A DNA stretch of 64,000 nt from Pseudomonas massiliensis (GTDB lineage Bacteria; Pseudomonadota; Gammaproteobacteria; Pseudomonadales; Pseudomonadaceae). Shown piece by piece: positions 38,057 to 48,992 of the stretch. Each line of letters starts with the position of its first letter. The stretch's first letter is position 1. The notes under the pieces are model-generated. The model searched no databases and was not told the origin of the DNA. It saw only the letters and a list, made by a program, of their open reading frames with translations. Made by a program: the position numbers and the translations under genes. The stretch lies in assembly GCF_000826105.1 (NCBI RefSeq), contig NZ_CCYK01000007.1, positions 1 to 64,000 on the forward strand. Reading direction: 5' to 3'.

Positions 38057-38974
38057 ATGCCGCAAGCACCCCTCTATTTCCTCAAGCCTGCGAAACCACC
38101 CAGTGTTCTGCTGCGCCGCCTTAGCCTCAAAGGCTTAGGTATCCGAGGACAGCGAGACAAGGCCCTGCACGCCTTGGAGTTCATCGGCTATCACCGCCTG
38201 CTGATTTACATGCGACCGCTGCAGGACCCGCAAAAGCGCTTCTTTGCTACTGTTCAGTTCGACGATATCCTCCAGCTTTATGACTTTGATCGACGGCTAC
38301 GTCTTGTGTTCCTGGATGCGATCGATCGCATTGAGGTCGCGTTCCGCGCAGCGATCATCAACACCTTGGCCTTGGACAAGACCTGCGGTAGTCATTTTTA
38401 CCTGGACGCCATCCATTTCAAGGATTGCAAAGCCCATCGCGACATCATGAAACAGGTGCTGGGCCTTCCGGAAAAAAATGCGGCCATCAAGCATTACTAC
38501 GATAACTACAACACGCCGGCCCTACCGCCTGTGTGGACGGTTCTCGAAGCGATGACCATCGGCCAGCTATCGCGCCTGTTTAGCGATCTGCACTTGGACC
38601 ATCGCAAAACTGTGGCGGCCCGATTCGGCTACGACGAGTCCGTGCTGGTGACCTGGCTGAAAGCCCTTACCATCCTGCGTAATGTGTGCGCCCACCATGG
38701 CAGGCTGTGGAACGTGTCGATTACCGCAGATGCGCCGAAATATGCCAAGGCTATTGCCGCTGAGTTTCCCAGCCACAATGATCGAGGCCGCATTTTTGCA
38801 CGAGCAGTTGTGGTCCAGGCTTTGCTCGAAAAGATCGACCCCACCTCCGACTGGAAGGTACGGTTCAAGCAGTTGATGTCGACCCTGCCTACGTCCGTCC
38901 TAGCTAAAGCAGGCCGGACCACGGCCGAGCTTGGCCTGGTTGCAGGTTGGGAGAACCGTCCATTCTGGTCCTGA
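38057..38974 (+). CDS. Abi_2/AbiF-like abortive infection protein with HEPN motif
   Basis: Probable phage-defence or toxin protein of 305 residues. The N-terminus shows the Abi_2 pattern (ALEFIGYHRLLIYMRPLQ), followed by VQFDDILQLYDFDRRLR and IDRIEVAFRAAI. The motif R208-NVCA-H213, followed by HGRLWN, is the R-x4-H ribonuclease signature of HEPN domains; AbiF-type proteins are held to be relatives of Cas13. No signal peptide or membrane segment is seen. No ribosome-binding site precedes ATG 38057 (GCAGAATGCTTTGGC), so translation may depend on the leader fold. Base composition reads richer in A and T than in the neighbours. It stands alone between ssb and nhaA. Activity is inferred only. Confidence 0.8.
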   Translation: MPQAPLYFLKPAKPPSVLLRRLSLKGLGIRGQRDKALHALEFIGYHRLLIYMRPLQDPQKRFFATVQFDDILQLYDFDRRLRLVFLDAIDRIEVAFRAAIINTLALDKTCGSHFYLDAIHFKDCKAHRDIMKQVLGLPEKNAAIKHYYDNYNTPALPPVWTVLEAMTIGQLSRLFSDLHLDHRKTVAARFGYDESVLVTWLKALTILRNVCAHHGRLWNVSITADAPKYAKAIAAEFPSHNDRGRIFARAVVVQALLEKIDPTSDWKVRFKQLMSTLPTSVLAKAGRTTAELGLVAGWENRPFWS

Positions 38975-39004
38975 CTTAGGCGTGCGCCAGGCTGGGGGAA
39001 AAGT

Positions 39005-39046
39005 GTAAACAACAGGGCTTCAAATCTTGGTTGCGTTTACGTTTTT
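39005..39046 (+). terminator. Probable terminator of the Abi gene
   Basis: GTAAACAAC (39005-39013) pairs with GTT-GC-GTTTAC (39030-39040, two bases bulged), followed by G and TTTTT. The loop is long (16 bases). Confidence 0.5.
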
Positions 39047-39172
39047 GGGCGGATGACACATGCCTCATCACCAACGCGTTGACTCACAAGGAAAATCTGA
39101 CTTGTTTACGATTTTTGGTGAGTACAACCGTTCTAAAGTCGCTGCGCCCTTGTAAGCAGCAGCGCCGCGCGC

Positions 39173-39244
39173 TGTGGGGGCTGGCGGCAGCTAGCGAATG
39201 GCTATGAAGGCAGCCAGATTCGTCAGCTGTCGCTGACTTCCACA
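39173..39244. repeat. REP doublet between the Abi gene and nhaA
   Basis: TGTGGGGGCTGGCGGCAGCT plus AGCGAAT (39173-39199) faces ATTCGTCAGCTGTCGCTGAC plus TTCCACA (39218-39244), an imperfect 27-base inverted pair of the same family as the other two doublets in the window. Confidence 0.7.
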
Positions 39245-39280
39245 ACAAATTTGCACCAACCGGCCCATCTCCCTATCATT

Positions 39281-39357
39281 CCGTCGGGGTGCGCCCTGGC
39301 ATCGGGCCAGCGTGCAGGTTAAACACTCATCGCCGGTCGGGCCGCTGGCGGGGAGTC
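39281..39357 (+). promoter_or_regulatory. Structured nhaA leader, candidate Li+ (nhaA-I type) riboswitch
   Basis: The leader holds the stem CTGGC-ATCGG-GCCAG (39296-39310), a single-stranded-looking stretch CAGGTTAAACACTCAT (39315-39330), and the stem CGCCGG/CTGGCG (39331-39336 with 39345-39350) that ends just before the ribosome site GGGGAG. Such an arrangement could hide or free the start of nhaA. From memory it resembles the nhaA-I motif, reported as a Li+ riboswitch; this was not checked against a model. Confidence 0.45.
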
Positions 39358-39360
39358 GAT

Positions 39361-40716
39361 ATGCCTTCCGAATCACGCCCTGTCTCCAAGTCCATCCCGC
39401 TACCTCAAGTCCTGACCAGCCGCGCCCTGGCTGCGCTCGAGCGCTTCAGCCATATCGAAGCGGTCAGCGGCATCGTGCTGGTCGCCGCCGCCGTGGCCGC
39501 GCTCATCTGGGCCAATGGCAGCTCGGCCCATGGCTATGAAGCCTTCTGGCATACGCGCCTGACGTTGACCCTGGGTGAATGGAGCCTGGGCGAATCGCTG
39601 CACTTTCTCGTCAACGATGGGCTGATGACCATTTTCTTTCTGGTCGTAGGCATGGAGATCCGTCAGGAGATCCATGATGGGGCCCTGTCGAATCTCAAGT
39701 TGGCGACGCTACCGATAGGCGCGGCCATGGGTGGAGTGCTGGTGCCCGCCGGTCTTTATCTGGCACTCAACGGCGGTCAACCTACCGCCCATGGTTGGGC
39801 GGTACCCACCGCGACGGATATTGCCTTCGCCGTCGGGGTGCTGGCGTTGCTGGGCCGTTCGTTACCCAACAACATCCGGGTGTTTCTGCTGGCCTTGGCC
39901 ATCATCGACGATATCGTGGCCATTCTGATCATCGCCGTTTTCTATACCACCAGCCTTGACTATGCGGGCCTCGGCATTGCCGCGGCCGGGCTGGTGGGTG
40001 TGCTGGCCCTGCAGCGCATGGGCATCGGCCTGGCCTGGGTGTACCTGGTGCCGGGTACGCTGACGTGGTATGGGCTGTTCAAGCTGGGTGTGCACCCAAC
40101 CCTGGCGGGCGTGGTGCTAGGGCTGATGACGCCGGTGCGCCCCCTGCCGGCCCGCCAAAGCCCTCTGGACATGCTGGCCGCCGCTTTCCATGAGCTGACC
40201 CGTCAGGTTCAGGAGCAGCCCAAGCAGGCCGCAGCGCCGCTCAAGCAATTGAGTCAGGCCCAGCGGCAGGTGCTGCCACCGGTGCAGCGGGTGCAGCAGC
40301 GCCTGCACCCCTGGGTGGCCTACGGCATCATGCCACTGTTCGCCCTGGCCAACGCCGGTGTGAACCTGCAAGGCGTGGACGTCACCGCGCCCGCGGCTTT
40401 CAACGTAATGGTCGGGGTTGGCCTGGCCTTGGTGGTGGGAAAGCCGCTGGGTGTGCTACTGGCCAGTTTTGCCCTGGTGCGCTTGAGGCTCTGTGAGCTG
40501 CCTTCAGGCGTTACCTGGGCAGGCGTTGCGCTGGTAGGGCTGTTGGCCGGCATCGGCTTCACCATGGCAATCTTCATCGCCGGCCTGGCATTCAGCGATC
40601 CCGCGATGCTGGGCGCTGCCAAGCTGAGCGTGCTCTGTGCCTCCAGCGTGTCGGCGGCGCTGGGGCTGGCTTACGGGTTGTGGATGTTCAAGCGCCGGGC
40701 CCGGACGCTCAGCTGA
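39361..40716 (+). CDS. nhaA: Na+/H+ antiporter NhaA
   Basis: Exports Na+ or Li+ in exchange for protons at alkaline pH, in the inner membrane. From ATG 39361 it has 451 residues, longer than E. coli NhaA because of a hydrophilic insert rich in Gln (about 275-315, [20 protein letters not shown]) between membrane segments. The paired aspartates D183 and D184 in [11 protein letters not shown] are the ion-binding residues. GGGGAG at 39350-39355 is the ribosome site. The end overlaps the convergent regulator gene by 8 bases. Confidence 0.95.
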   Translation: MPSESRPVSKSIPLPQVLTSRALAALERFSHIEAVSGIVLVAAAVAALIWANGSSAHGYEAFWHTRLTLTLGEWSLGESLHFLVNDGLMTIFFLVVGMEIRQEIHDGALSNLKLATLPIGAAMGGVLVPAGLYLALNGGQPTAHGWAVPTATDIAFAVGVLALLGRSLPNNIRVFLLALAIIDDIVAILIIAVFYTTSLDYAGLGIAAAGLVGVLALQRMGIGLAWVYLVPGTLTWYGLFKLGVHPTLAGVVLGLMTPVRPLPARQSPLDMLAAAFHELTRQVQEQPKQAAAPLKQLSQAQRQVLPPVQRVQQRLHPWVAYGIMPLFALANAGVNLQGVDVTAPAAFNVMVGVGLALVVGKPLGVLLASFALVRLRLCELPSGVTWAGVALVGLLAGIGFTMAIFIAGLAFSDPAMLGAAKLSVLCASSVSAALGLAYGLWMFKRRARTLS

Positions 40717-41599
40717 TGCCAGCGGCCAGGGTCTGGCTCGGGCTTTCCAGGAAAAGGGCGCGATAGGCTTCGGCGAAGCGGCCCAAATGCCAGAAGGAAT
40801 AGCGCATGGCGACGTCGGCTACCGTAGTTTCTCCTGGGCGTGCCCGGAGCAGTGCCTGACGCGCCAGGTTCAGGCGACGCATGCGCAGCCAGGCCGTGGG
40901 GGCCATGCCGACGCACTCGGCGAAGGCCATGCGCAGTTGGGGGAAACTTGCGCCCGCGCAGTCGGCCAGCTGCACCGCGCTGAAATGCTCGGTGGGGTAA
41001 GCGCTGACCAGATCCTGCACCCGCTGCACGATGCGTCGGTGCTGGCGCACCCGGCGAATGGTGGACCCCTGCTGCGCCTGGCTGGATTGTTCCAGCACGA
41101 AAAGGCAGTCGTCGACCAACTGCAGGGTCAGATGCTCGGCGGCGCCGGGGTCGGTATCGGCCGCCTCGGCCATCTGCCCAAGGGTAGCGCTGAGCCAACG
41201 CATGAACAGACCACCATGGGCGGACCTCAAAGGCGTCAACAGCAGTTCCTCGAACAGCGGGTTCAGCTGGCGCGCGCCAAGCCGGTCCTGCTGAACCACT
41301 ACCGCGATCTCTCGATAGTTTTCAGGCGTAATCCATAGGTTCTGGGTGCTCGCGTCCAACAGATAGAGGCTGGCGTCAGCCATGTCGAAGCTGAACACCA
41401 AGGCATCCTGGGGCGCCTGGTAGTACTGCTCGATGCGGGTGTTCATGTACTCCTCGTACACCTGAACGCCTGCCAGATCAGCTTCCACCAGACGGCCACG
41501 GAACTGGCCCGCCGACATCTGTGCGTAGTGCAGATGCCAGCCGGCATTCGCGGCGCCTTGTTCATCAGCGGCAGCGGTTTCCACGACCTTGAACGGCAT
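40709..41599 (-). CDS. AraC-family transcriptional regulator
   Basis: DNA-binding regulator of 296 residues. The C-terminal third (about 195-290) has the two helix-turn-helix units of the family: [20 protein letters not shown] and [20 protein letters not shown], ending with [13 protein letters not shown]. The N-terminal part is a sensor without a domain I can name; the layout resembles EutR-like regulators. It is divergent from the glutamine-synthetase-like gene with 218 bases between them, and so may control the polyamine-type cluster. The ligand is unknown. Confidence 0.85.
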   Translation of the reverse strand: MPFKVVETAAADEQGAANAGWHLHYAQMSAGQFRGRLVEADLAGVQVYEEYMNTRIEQYYQAPQDALVFSFDMADASLYLLDASTQNLWITPENYREIAVVVQQDRLGARQLNPLFEELLLTPLRSAHGGLFMRWLSATLGQMAEAADTDPGAAEHLTLQLVDDCLFVLEQSSQAQQGSTIRRVRQHRRIVQRVQDLVSAYPTEHFSAVQLADCAGASFPQLRMAFAECVGMAPTAWLRMRRLNLARQALLRARPGETTVADVAMRYSFWHLGRFAEAYRALFLESPSQTLAAGIS

Positions 41600-41817
41600 G
41601 GGTGGCCTGTTGGGTTTGTTCTGAGGGGCACCTCACCTTAACAGTGTGGCCAAGGCGCCTACAAGACGGGCGCCACAGGCATCGGTCGCGCACCAAAGCG
41701 GGGCGTACAGCTTTGTTGAAAACGGATAGACCCCGCCTCGGCGGATGTCCGAGCATGGCCCCAGCGAACCGGCAGCGTGCCGGCGCACTTGCTCCCAGCG
41801 AAGATGGCAGAGGCCAC

Positions 41818-44311
<2,494 letters not shown>

Positions 44312-44322
44312 TGGAGCCTGCT

Positions 44323-45615
44323 ATGTCCACCGCACTTCCCCATGTTGGCTCCTACTATGCCGCCAGTGTCGCGCCCGTGGCGTCACGTGCTTCCTTGCAA
44401 GGAGAGGTCAGCGCCGACGTTTGCGTGGTGGGCGGGGGCTTCACCGGGATCAACACCGCCCTGGAATTGGCCGAGCGCGGGCTTTCGGTCATCGTGCTGG
44501 AGGCCCAGCGCGTGGGGTGGGGCGCCAGTGGGCGCAACGGCGGGCAGCTGATTCGTGGCCTTGGCCATGACGTCGAGCGCTTCGAACACTTGCTGGGTGC
44601 CGAAGGGGTGCGCTTCCTGCAGGAGGCCGGCACCCTGTCCGTGGACATCGTGCGCCAGCGGGTCGAGCGACATCGTATCGACTGCGACCTGCGCTGGGGA
44701 TACTGCGACCTGGCCAATAACGCCAAGCATTGGCAGGGGTTCCAGGAAGAACTGCAAGCCTTGCAGGCCCAGGGTTATCCTCATCCGCTCAAGCTGGTGA
44801 CCAAGGCCGACCTGCCTCAGGTGGTCGCCTCGGATATCTACGCAGGAGGCCTGGTCGACATGGGGTCGGGGCATTTGCACCCGCTGAAGTTGATCCAGGC
44901 CGAGGCCGCCCTGGCCGAATCCCACGGCGCGGTGATCTACGAAGCTTCCCCTGTACGTCGGATCGAAAAAGGCGCCCAGGTGCGGGTGTTCACCGATCAG
45001 GGCCAAGTGAGCGCGCGTCAATTGGTGCTGGCCTGCGACGCTTTTCTCGACGATCTGGAGCCAGCGCTGGAGGGCAAGCTGTTGCCTGCCGGCAGCTACG
45101 TGATCGCCACCGAGCCCCTGGGTGAGGCGCGCGCGCGGGCGCTGATTCCGCAGAACATGGCGCTGTGCGACCAACGCGTAGCCTTGGACTACTACCGGCT
45201 GAGCGCGGACCACCGTTTGTTGTTCGGCGGTGCCTGCCATTACTCGGGACGGGATCCGGCCGACATCGCCGAGTACATGCGGCCGAAGATGGAGCGCGTG
45301 TTTCCTCAACTCAAGGGCGTCGGCATCGAATTCCACTGGGGCGGGATGATCGGCATCAGTGCCAATCGCTTCCCGCAGATCGGCCGCTTGCCCAGCGCGC
45401 CGAATGTGTATTACGCCCAAGGCTATTCCGGGCATGGCTTGAACGTCACACATTTCGCCGCGCGCATCCTGGCCCAGGCCATCGCCGAGCAGGAGAGCCG
45501 CGCCGTGGATCTGTTCGGTCGGGTGCCCCATCGCCGCTTCCCTGGCGGCAAGCGCCTGCGCTCGCCTCTGTTGGCGCTGGGAATGCTGTGGTACCGCTGC
45601 AAGGAGCTGGTGTAG
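44323..45615 (+). CDS. FAD-dependent amine oxidoreductase (PuuB-like)
   Basis: Oxidase of the DAO family, 430 residues. The FAD-binding Rossmann motif is VCVVGGGFTGINTALELAER (33-52), followed by GRNGGQ, and the C-terminal FAD contact is YYAQGYSGHGLN. The likely reaction is oxidation of gamma-glutamylputrescine or a related compound, the step after the synthetase in this cluster. I start at ATG 44323 because GGAG lies 6 bases upstream; two earlier ATGs (44308, 44311) overlap the previous stop. Substrate is inferred from context. Confidence 0.85.
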   Translation: MSTALPHVGSYYAASVAPVASRASLQGEVSADVCVVGGGFTGINTALELAERGLSVIVLEAQRVGWGASGRNGGQLIRGLGHDVERFEHLLGAEGVRFLQEAGTLSVDIVRQRVERHRIDCDLRWGYCDLANNAKHWQGFQEELQALQAQGYPHPLKLVTKADLPQVVASDIYAGGLVDMGSGHLHPLKLIQAEAALAESHGAVIYEASPVRRIEKGAQVRVFTDQGQVSARQLVLACDAFLDDLEPALEGKLLPAGSYVIATEPLGEARARALIPQNMALCDQRVALDYYRLSADHRLLFGGACHYSGRDPADIAEYMRPKMERVFPQLKGVGIEFHWGGMIGISANRFPQIGRLPSAPNVYYAQGYSGHGLNVTHFAARILAQAIAEQESRAVDLFGRVPHRRFPGGKRLRSPLLALGMLWYRCKELV

Positions 45616-45798
45616 CGGCCCGGGTCGATAACGCATGGCTGCACCGGTTTCCCAGGGCTGCCTCATGAAGGTTACCGCCGTGCTTCCCGGATGCCCGCCG
45701 TAAGGGACAGGCGTCACGTTCGTCGGCGGATACGGCAAGGATCTACTCCAGGGCTGCGTAGTGCCGATACAAGGTTGAGCACTATTGGGGGCCGGCCC

Positions 45799-46983
45799 AT
45801 GATCCGAAAGATATCCATCGACGAGCTGACGTTAGGCATGTTCCTGCATGAAGCAGTGGGCAGCGGCATCACGCAGCCGTTATGGAAGGTCGGTTTCAAG
45901 GTCCAGCACCCGGTGGACCTGGAACGCATCCGGGCCGCCGGCCTGGACGAGGTGTACATCGACACCAGTCGCGGGCTGGACATCAGCTCGGACGAGCCGG
46001 TGGTCACCGTGGCGCCCGCTTCCCAGAGCCTGCGGGATGAAGTAGAGCAGGCCATCTCTGCCTGCTCGCGCGCCAAGCGGGCCGTGGCCAGCATGTTCAA
46101 CGATGCGCGTCTTGGCCAAGCCATCACGAGCGAGGCTTGCGTGGCGGTGGTCGAGGAAATCTCCGCTTCGGTGATGCGTCACCCTCACGCGCTGATCAGC
46201 CTGGCCCGGCTCAAAAGCGCCGACGAATATACCTACATGCATTCGGTGGCCGTGTGCGGCCTTATGGTCGCCCTGGGCCGCCAGCTACAAGAGCCTGATG
46301 ATGTGGTTCTGGAAATGGGAACGGCCGGTTTGCTTCACGACATCGGCAAAATGGCGATTCCTCTGGAAATCCTCAACAAGCCAGGGCGGCTGAGCGACGA
46401 GGAGTTCGCCGTGGTCCGCGCCCATCCCGGCAGTGGCCTGGAAATCCTGCGCCGCAGCGGCTTCCTGAGCGTGGCGGCCATCGACGTATGCCTGCATCAT
46501 CATGAAAAATTCGATGGCACCGGCTATCCCCACGGGCTGTCTGGCGAGCTCATCAGCCCCATGGCGCGCATGGGCGCCATCTGCGATGTCTACGATGCCA
46601 TTACTTCGGCCAGGCCTTACAAGAAGCCCTGGGGCCCCGCCCACGCCCTCAAGGAAATGGCCGGCTGGAAAGGGCATTTCGACCAGCACCTGTTCCAGGC
46701 ATTCGTTCGTACCGTCGGGATCTACCCCGTGGGCGCGCTCGTTCGCCTGGCCAGCGATCGCCTTGCCGTGGTGGTCGAGCAGAATGAAACCGCCTTGCTG
46801 ACGCCCCGGGTCAGCCTGGTGCTGGACTGCAAGCGGCGACAGTTGTTGAGCCCCGACTTGCTGGACCTGGCCAGCGGCGAAGATCGCATCGTTCGCATCG
46901 AACTGCCCGAGGACTGGGGGCTGCGTGATCTGGATCAAGCCTGGTCCAGCGTGCCGACCCAGCGGCGGCCCTTGTTCGGCTGA
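45799..46983 (+). CDS. HD-GYP domain protein, probable c-di-GMP phosphodiesterase
   Basis: Cytoplasmic protein of 394 residues. The N-terminal 110 or so residues look like the DUF3391 domain often found with HD-GYP. The catalytic domain has HDIGK at 180-184, then HHHEKFDGTGYP at 233-244, so the metal ligands and the GYP motif are complete. It should hydrolyse cyclic di-GMP and so lower biofilm signals. No receiver or membrane part is seen, so how it is controlled is open. Start ATG 45799 has a weak ribosome site (GGGGGCC). Confidence 0.88.
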   Translation: MIRKISIDELTLGMFLHEAVGSGITQPLWKVGFKVQHPVDLERIRAAGLDEVYIDTSRGLDISSDEPVVTVAPASQSLRDEVEQAISACSRAKRAVASMFNDARLGQAITSEACVAVVEEISASVMRHPHALISLARLKSADEYTYMHSVAVCGLMVALGRQLQEPDDVVLEMGTAGLLHDIGKMAIPLEILNKPGRLSDEEFAVVRAHPGSGLEILRRSGFLSVAAIDVCLHHHEKFDGTGYPHGLSGELISPMARMGAICDVYDAITSARPYKKPWGPAHALKEMAGWKGHFDQHLFQAFVRTVGIYPVGALVRLASDRLAVVVEQNETALLTPRVSLVLDCKRRQLLSPDLLDLASGEDRIVRIELPEDWGLRDLDQAWSSVPTQRRPLFG

Positions 46984-47110
46984 AGTTCCCGCTCAGTCGC
47001 CAGCCCAGGGAAACTTCACCGGCCGGGGTGACTATCCGCCAAGAAACCCGCAAAATGTTGAGTCTTTCGTGGCATGGCCACGATTACACATCATTGGATC
47101 TGTTGACTCT

Positions 47111-47995
47111 ATGCGAATGCGCCTAATGCTGTTGGGCGGCGGTAGCGCCCTTGGTCAAGCGCTGATTCGCCAGGGGGCCGAAGAAGACATCAGCTTCCTT
47201 GCCCCGCGCCCGCCGCAAGACGGCTGGGATGCCGCAAGCCTGACCCAGTTGCTGGATGACACCCGCCCGGATGCCGTGGTCAATCTCGCCTACTACTTCG
47301 ATTGGTTCCAGGCCGGCGAAGTCAGCGCACAGCGCCTGGCCGGACAGGAGCGCGCGGTGGAGCGGCTCGCCGAGCTTTGCCAGCACTACGGCATGATCCT
47401 GCTGCAGCCATCCAGCTACCGGGTTTTCGATGGCGCCCGCGCCACGGCTTACAGCGAGAAAGACGAACCGCTGCCCCTAGGGTTGCGCGGCCAGGCCCTG
47501 TGGCGAATCGAGCAAAGCGTACGCGCCATCTGCCCGCAGCATGTGTTGCTGCGCTTCGGCTGGCTGCTCGACGATAGCCCGGAAGGCCTGCTCGGGCGTT
47601 TCCTCGCCCGCGCCGAGCAAGCCGGCGCCCTGATGCTAGCCGACGACCGCCGGGGCAACCCCACGCCCGTGGACGATGCGGCACGGGTCATTCTTTCGGT
47701 GCTCAAGCAGCTGGATTGCTCGGCGCCGCTTTGGGGCACTTACCACTACGCCGGCAACGAAGCGACCACGGCCCTGGTACTGGGGCAGGCCATTCTCGCC
47801 GAAGCCGCCAGCCGACACCCCTTGCAGGTCCAGGCGCCAACGCCCGAGCCCCACGCGGCTCGCGCCGACGCGGCCGAGGAACCGCAGCATGCGGTGCTGG
47901 CCTGCAAGAAAATCCTTCATACCTTCGGCATCAAGCCCCGCGCCTGGCGCGCCGGGTTGCCGACCCTGCTGGACCGGTACTACCGCCATGGCTGA
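47111..47995 (+). CDS. RmlD-like sugar-nucleotide reductase family protein, altered active site
   Basis: 294 residues of the extended short-chain dehydrogenase fold, closest to dTDP-4-dehydrorhamnose reductase (RmlD). The nucleotide loop is GGGSALG near the start and PSSYRVFDG fits the RmlD pattern VFDG. Where active enzymes have Y-G-x-x-K, this one reads LRGQALWRIE, so both Tyr and Lys seem to be replaced. It may bind a sugar nucleotide without being a normal reductase. The stop overlaps the next epimerase gene by 8 bases, a sign of joint work. Confidence 0.7.
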   Translation: MRMRLMLLGGGSALGQALIRQGAEEDISFLAPRPPQDGWDAASLTQLLDDTRPDAVVNLAYYFDWFQAGEVSAQRLAGQERAVERLAELCQHYGMILLQPSSYRVFDGARATAYSEKDEPLPLGLRGQALWRIEQSVRAICPQHVLLRFGWLLDDSPEGLLGRFLARAEQAGALMLADDRRGNPTPVDDAARVILSVLKQLDCSAPLWGTYHYAGNEATTALVLGQAILAEAASRHPLQVQAPTPEPHAARADAAEEPQHAVLACKKILHTFGIKPRAWRAGLPTLLDRYYRHG

Positions 47996-48917
47996 CGGCC
48001 CTATCCTGATCACCGGCGGCGCCGGCTTCATTGGTTCCCATCTTGTCGATGCGCTATTGGCCCGCGGCTATGGCGTTCGCGTGCTGGATAATCTCAGCAC
48101 CGGCAAGCGCGAAAATCTCCCTCTGGACAACCCTCGCCTGGAGCTGTGCACGGGCGACGCCGCGGATGCCGGCCTGGTGCTGGAGGCGGCCAAGGGGTGT
48201 AGCGCTGCCGTTCATCTGGCGGCGGTGGCGTCAGTGCAGGCGTCCGTGGACAACCCTGTCGCTACTCACCAGAGCAACTTCATCAGCACCCTCAATGTGT
48301 GTGAAGCGCTGCGCATCCATGGCATCCGGCGAGTGCTGTTCGCATCCAGCGCGGCCGTGTATGGCAACAACGGGGAAGGGCAGGCCATCGCTGAAGACCT
48401 GGCCAAGGCGCCCCTGACCCCCTATGCCGTAGACAAGCTCGCCAGCGAGCAATACCTGGACTTCTACCAGCGTGAGCATGGCCTTGAACCGGTGGTGTTC
48501 CGCTTCTTCAACATCTATGGCCCGCGGCAGGACCCTTCCTCGCCGTATTCGGGGGTCATCAGCATCTTCGCGCAGCGTGCCCAGGCCGGCCTGCCTATCA
48601 CGGTATTCGGCGACGGCGAGCAAACCCGGGACTTTTTCTATGTGGGAGACCTTGTCGGCCTGCTGGTACAAGCCCTTGAGGCTGCTGCCATGCCGGTGGG
48701 GCCTTTCAACGTAGGGCTGAACCAGGCGGCCTCGCTCAATCGCCTGTTGCAGGCGCTGGGCGCCGTGCTCGGCGGTTTGCCCGCCGTGACCCACCAACCC
48801 GCCCGTGCCGGAGACATCAAGCACTCCCGGGCCGACAACCAGCGTTTGCTGGCGCATTTCCAGCTGGGAGAAACCACGCCCCTGGAAACGGGGCTGCGGC
48901 GCCTGCTGTTTTCCTGA
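47988..48917 (+). CDS. NAD-dependent nucleotide-sugar epimerase/dehydratase
   Basis: 309 residues of the GalE/WbpP type. The NAD-binding motif GGAGFIG lies at 10-16, catalytic Ser is in ASSAAVYGN, and the Tyr-Lys pair is in YAVDK. The segment RFFNIYGPRQDPSSPYSGVI is typical of UDP-GlcNAc or UDP-glucose 4-epimerases. Start ATG 47988 is inside the end of the previous gene. The two genes stand next to oprG, as PA4068 and PA4069 do in P. aeruginosa. A role in cell surface sugars is likely but unproven. Confidence 0.85.
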   Translation: MADGPILITGGAGFIGSHLVDALLARGYGVRVLDNLSTGKRENLPLDNPRLELCTGDAADAGLVLEAAKGCSAAVHLAAVASVQASVDNPVATHQSNFISTLNVCEALRIHGIRRVLFASSAAVYGNNGEGQAIAEDLAKAPLTPYAVDKLASEQYLDFYQREHGLEPVVFRFFNIYGPRQDPSSPYSGVISIFAQRAQAGLPITVFGDGEQTRDFFYVGDLVGLLVQALEAAAMPVGPFNVGLNQAASLNRLLQALGAVLGGLPAVTHQPARAGDIKHSRADNQRLLAHFQLGETTPLETGLRRLLFS

Positions 48918-48992
48918 TGCCTTCGGCCGCACGGGCCAAGGTGGCCGGCGCGACTGCGGGAGGGTGATCGCGCCCGGCTTCGGTAGGCGGTA

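Larger units (their letters stand above)
38975..39360. other. Gene-free stretch between the Abi gene and nhaA
   Basis: 386 bases with no credible gene. In order it holds a terminator-like stem, a second copy of its right arm (GTTTACG with a T run, about 39104-39117), a REP doublet, and a structured leader directly before nhaA. GTAAAC or GTTTAC occurs at 39005, 39035 and 39104, and also at 37864 on the other side of the Abi gene. Confidence 0.6.

Noticed and set aside
37845..39360. CRISPR array or cas genes near the Cas13-related Abi protein
   Set aside because: No regularly spaced repeats are present; only isolated GTAAAC/GTTTAC motifs and a REP doublet.
41600..41817. Sigma54 promoter before the glutamine-synthetase-like gene
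   Set aside because: CGGCAG-N5-CGGC near 41770 has the GG-N10-GC spacing, but the other bases do not match TGGCAC-N5-TTGC.
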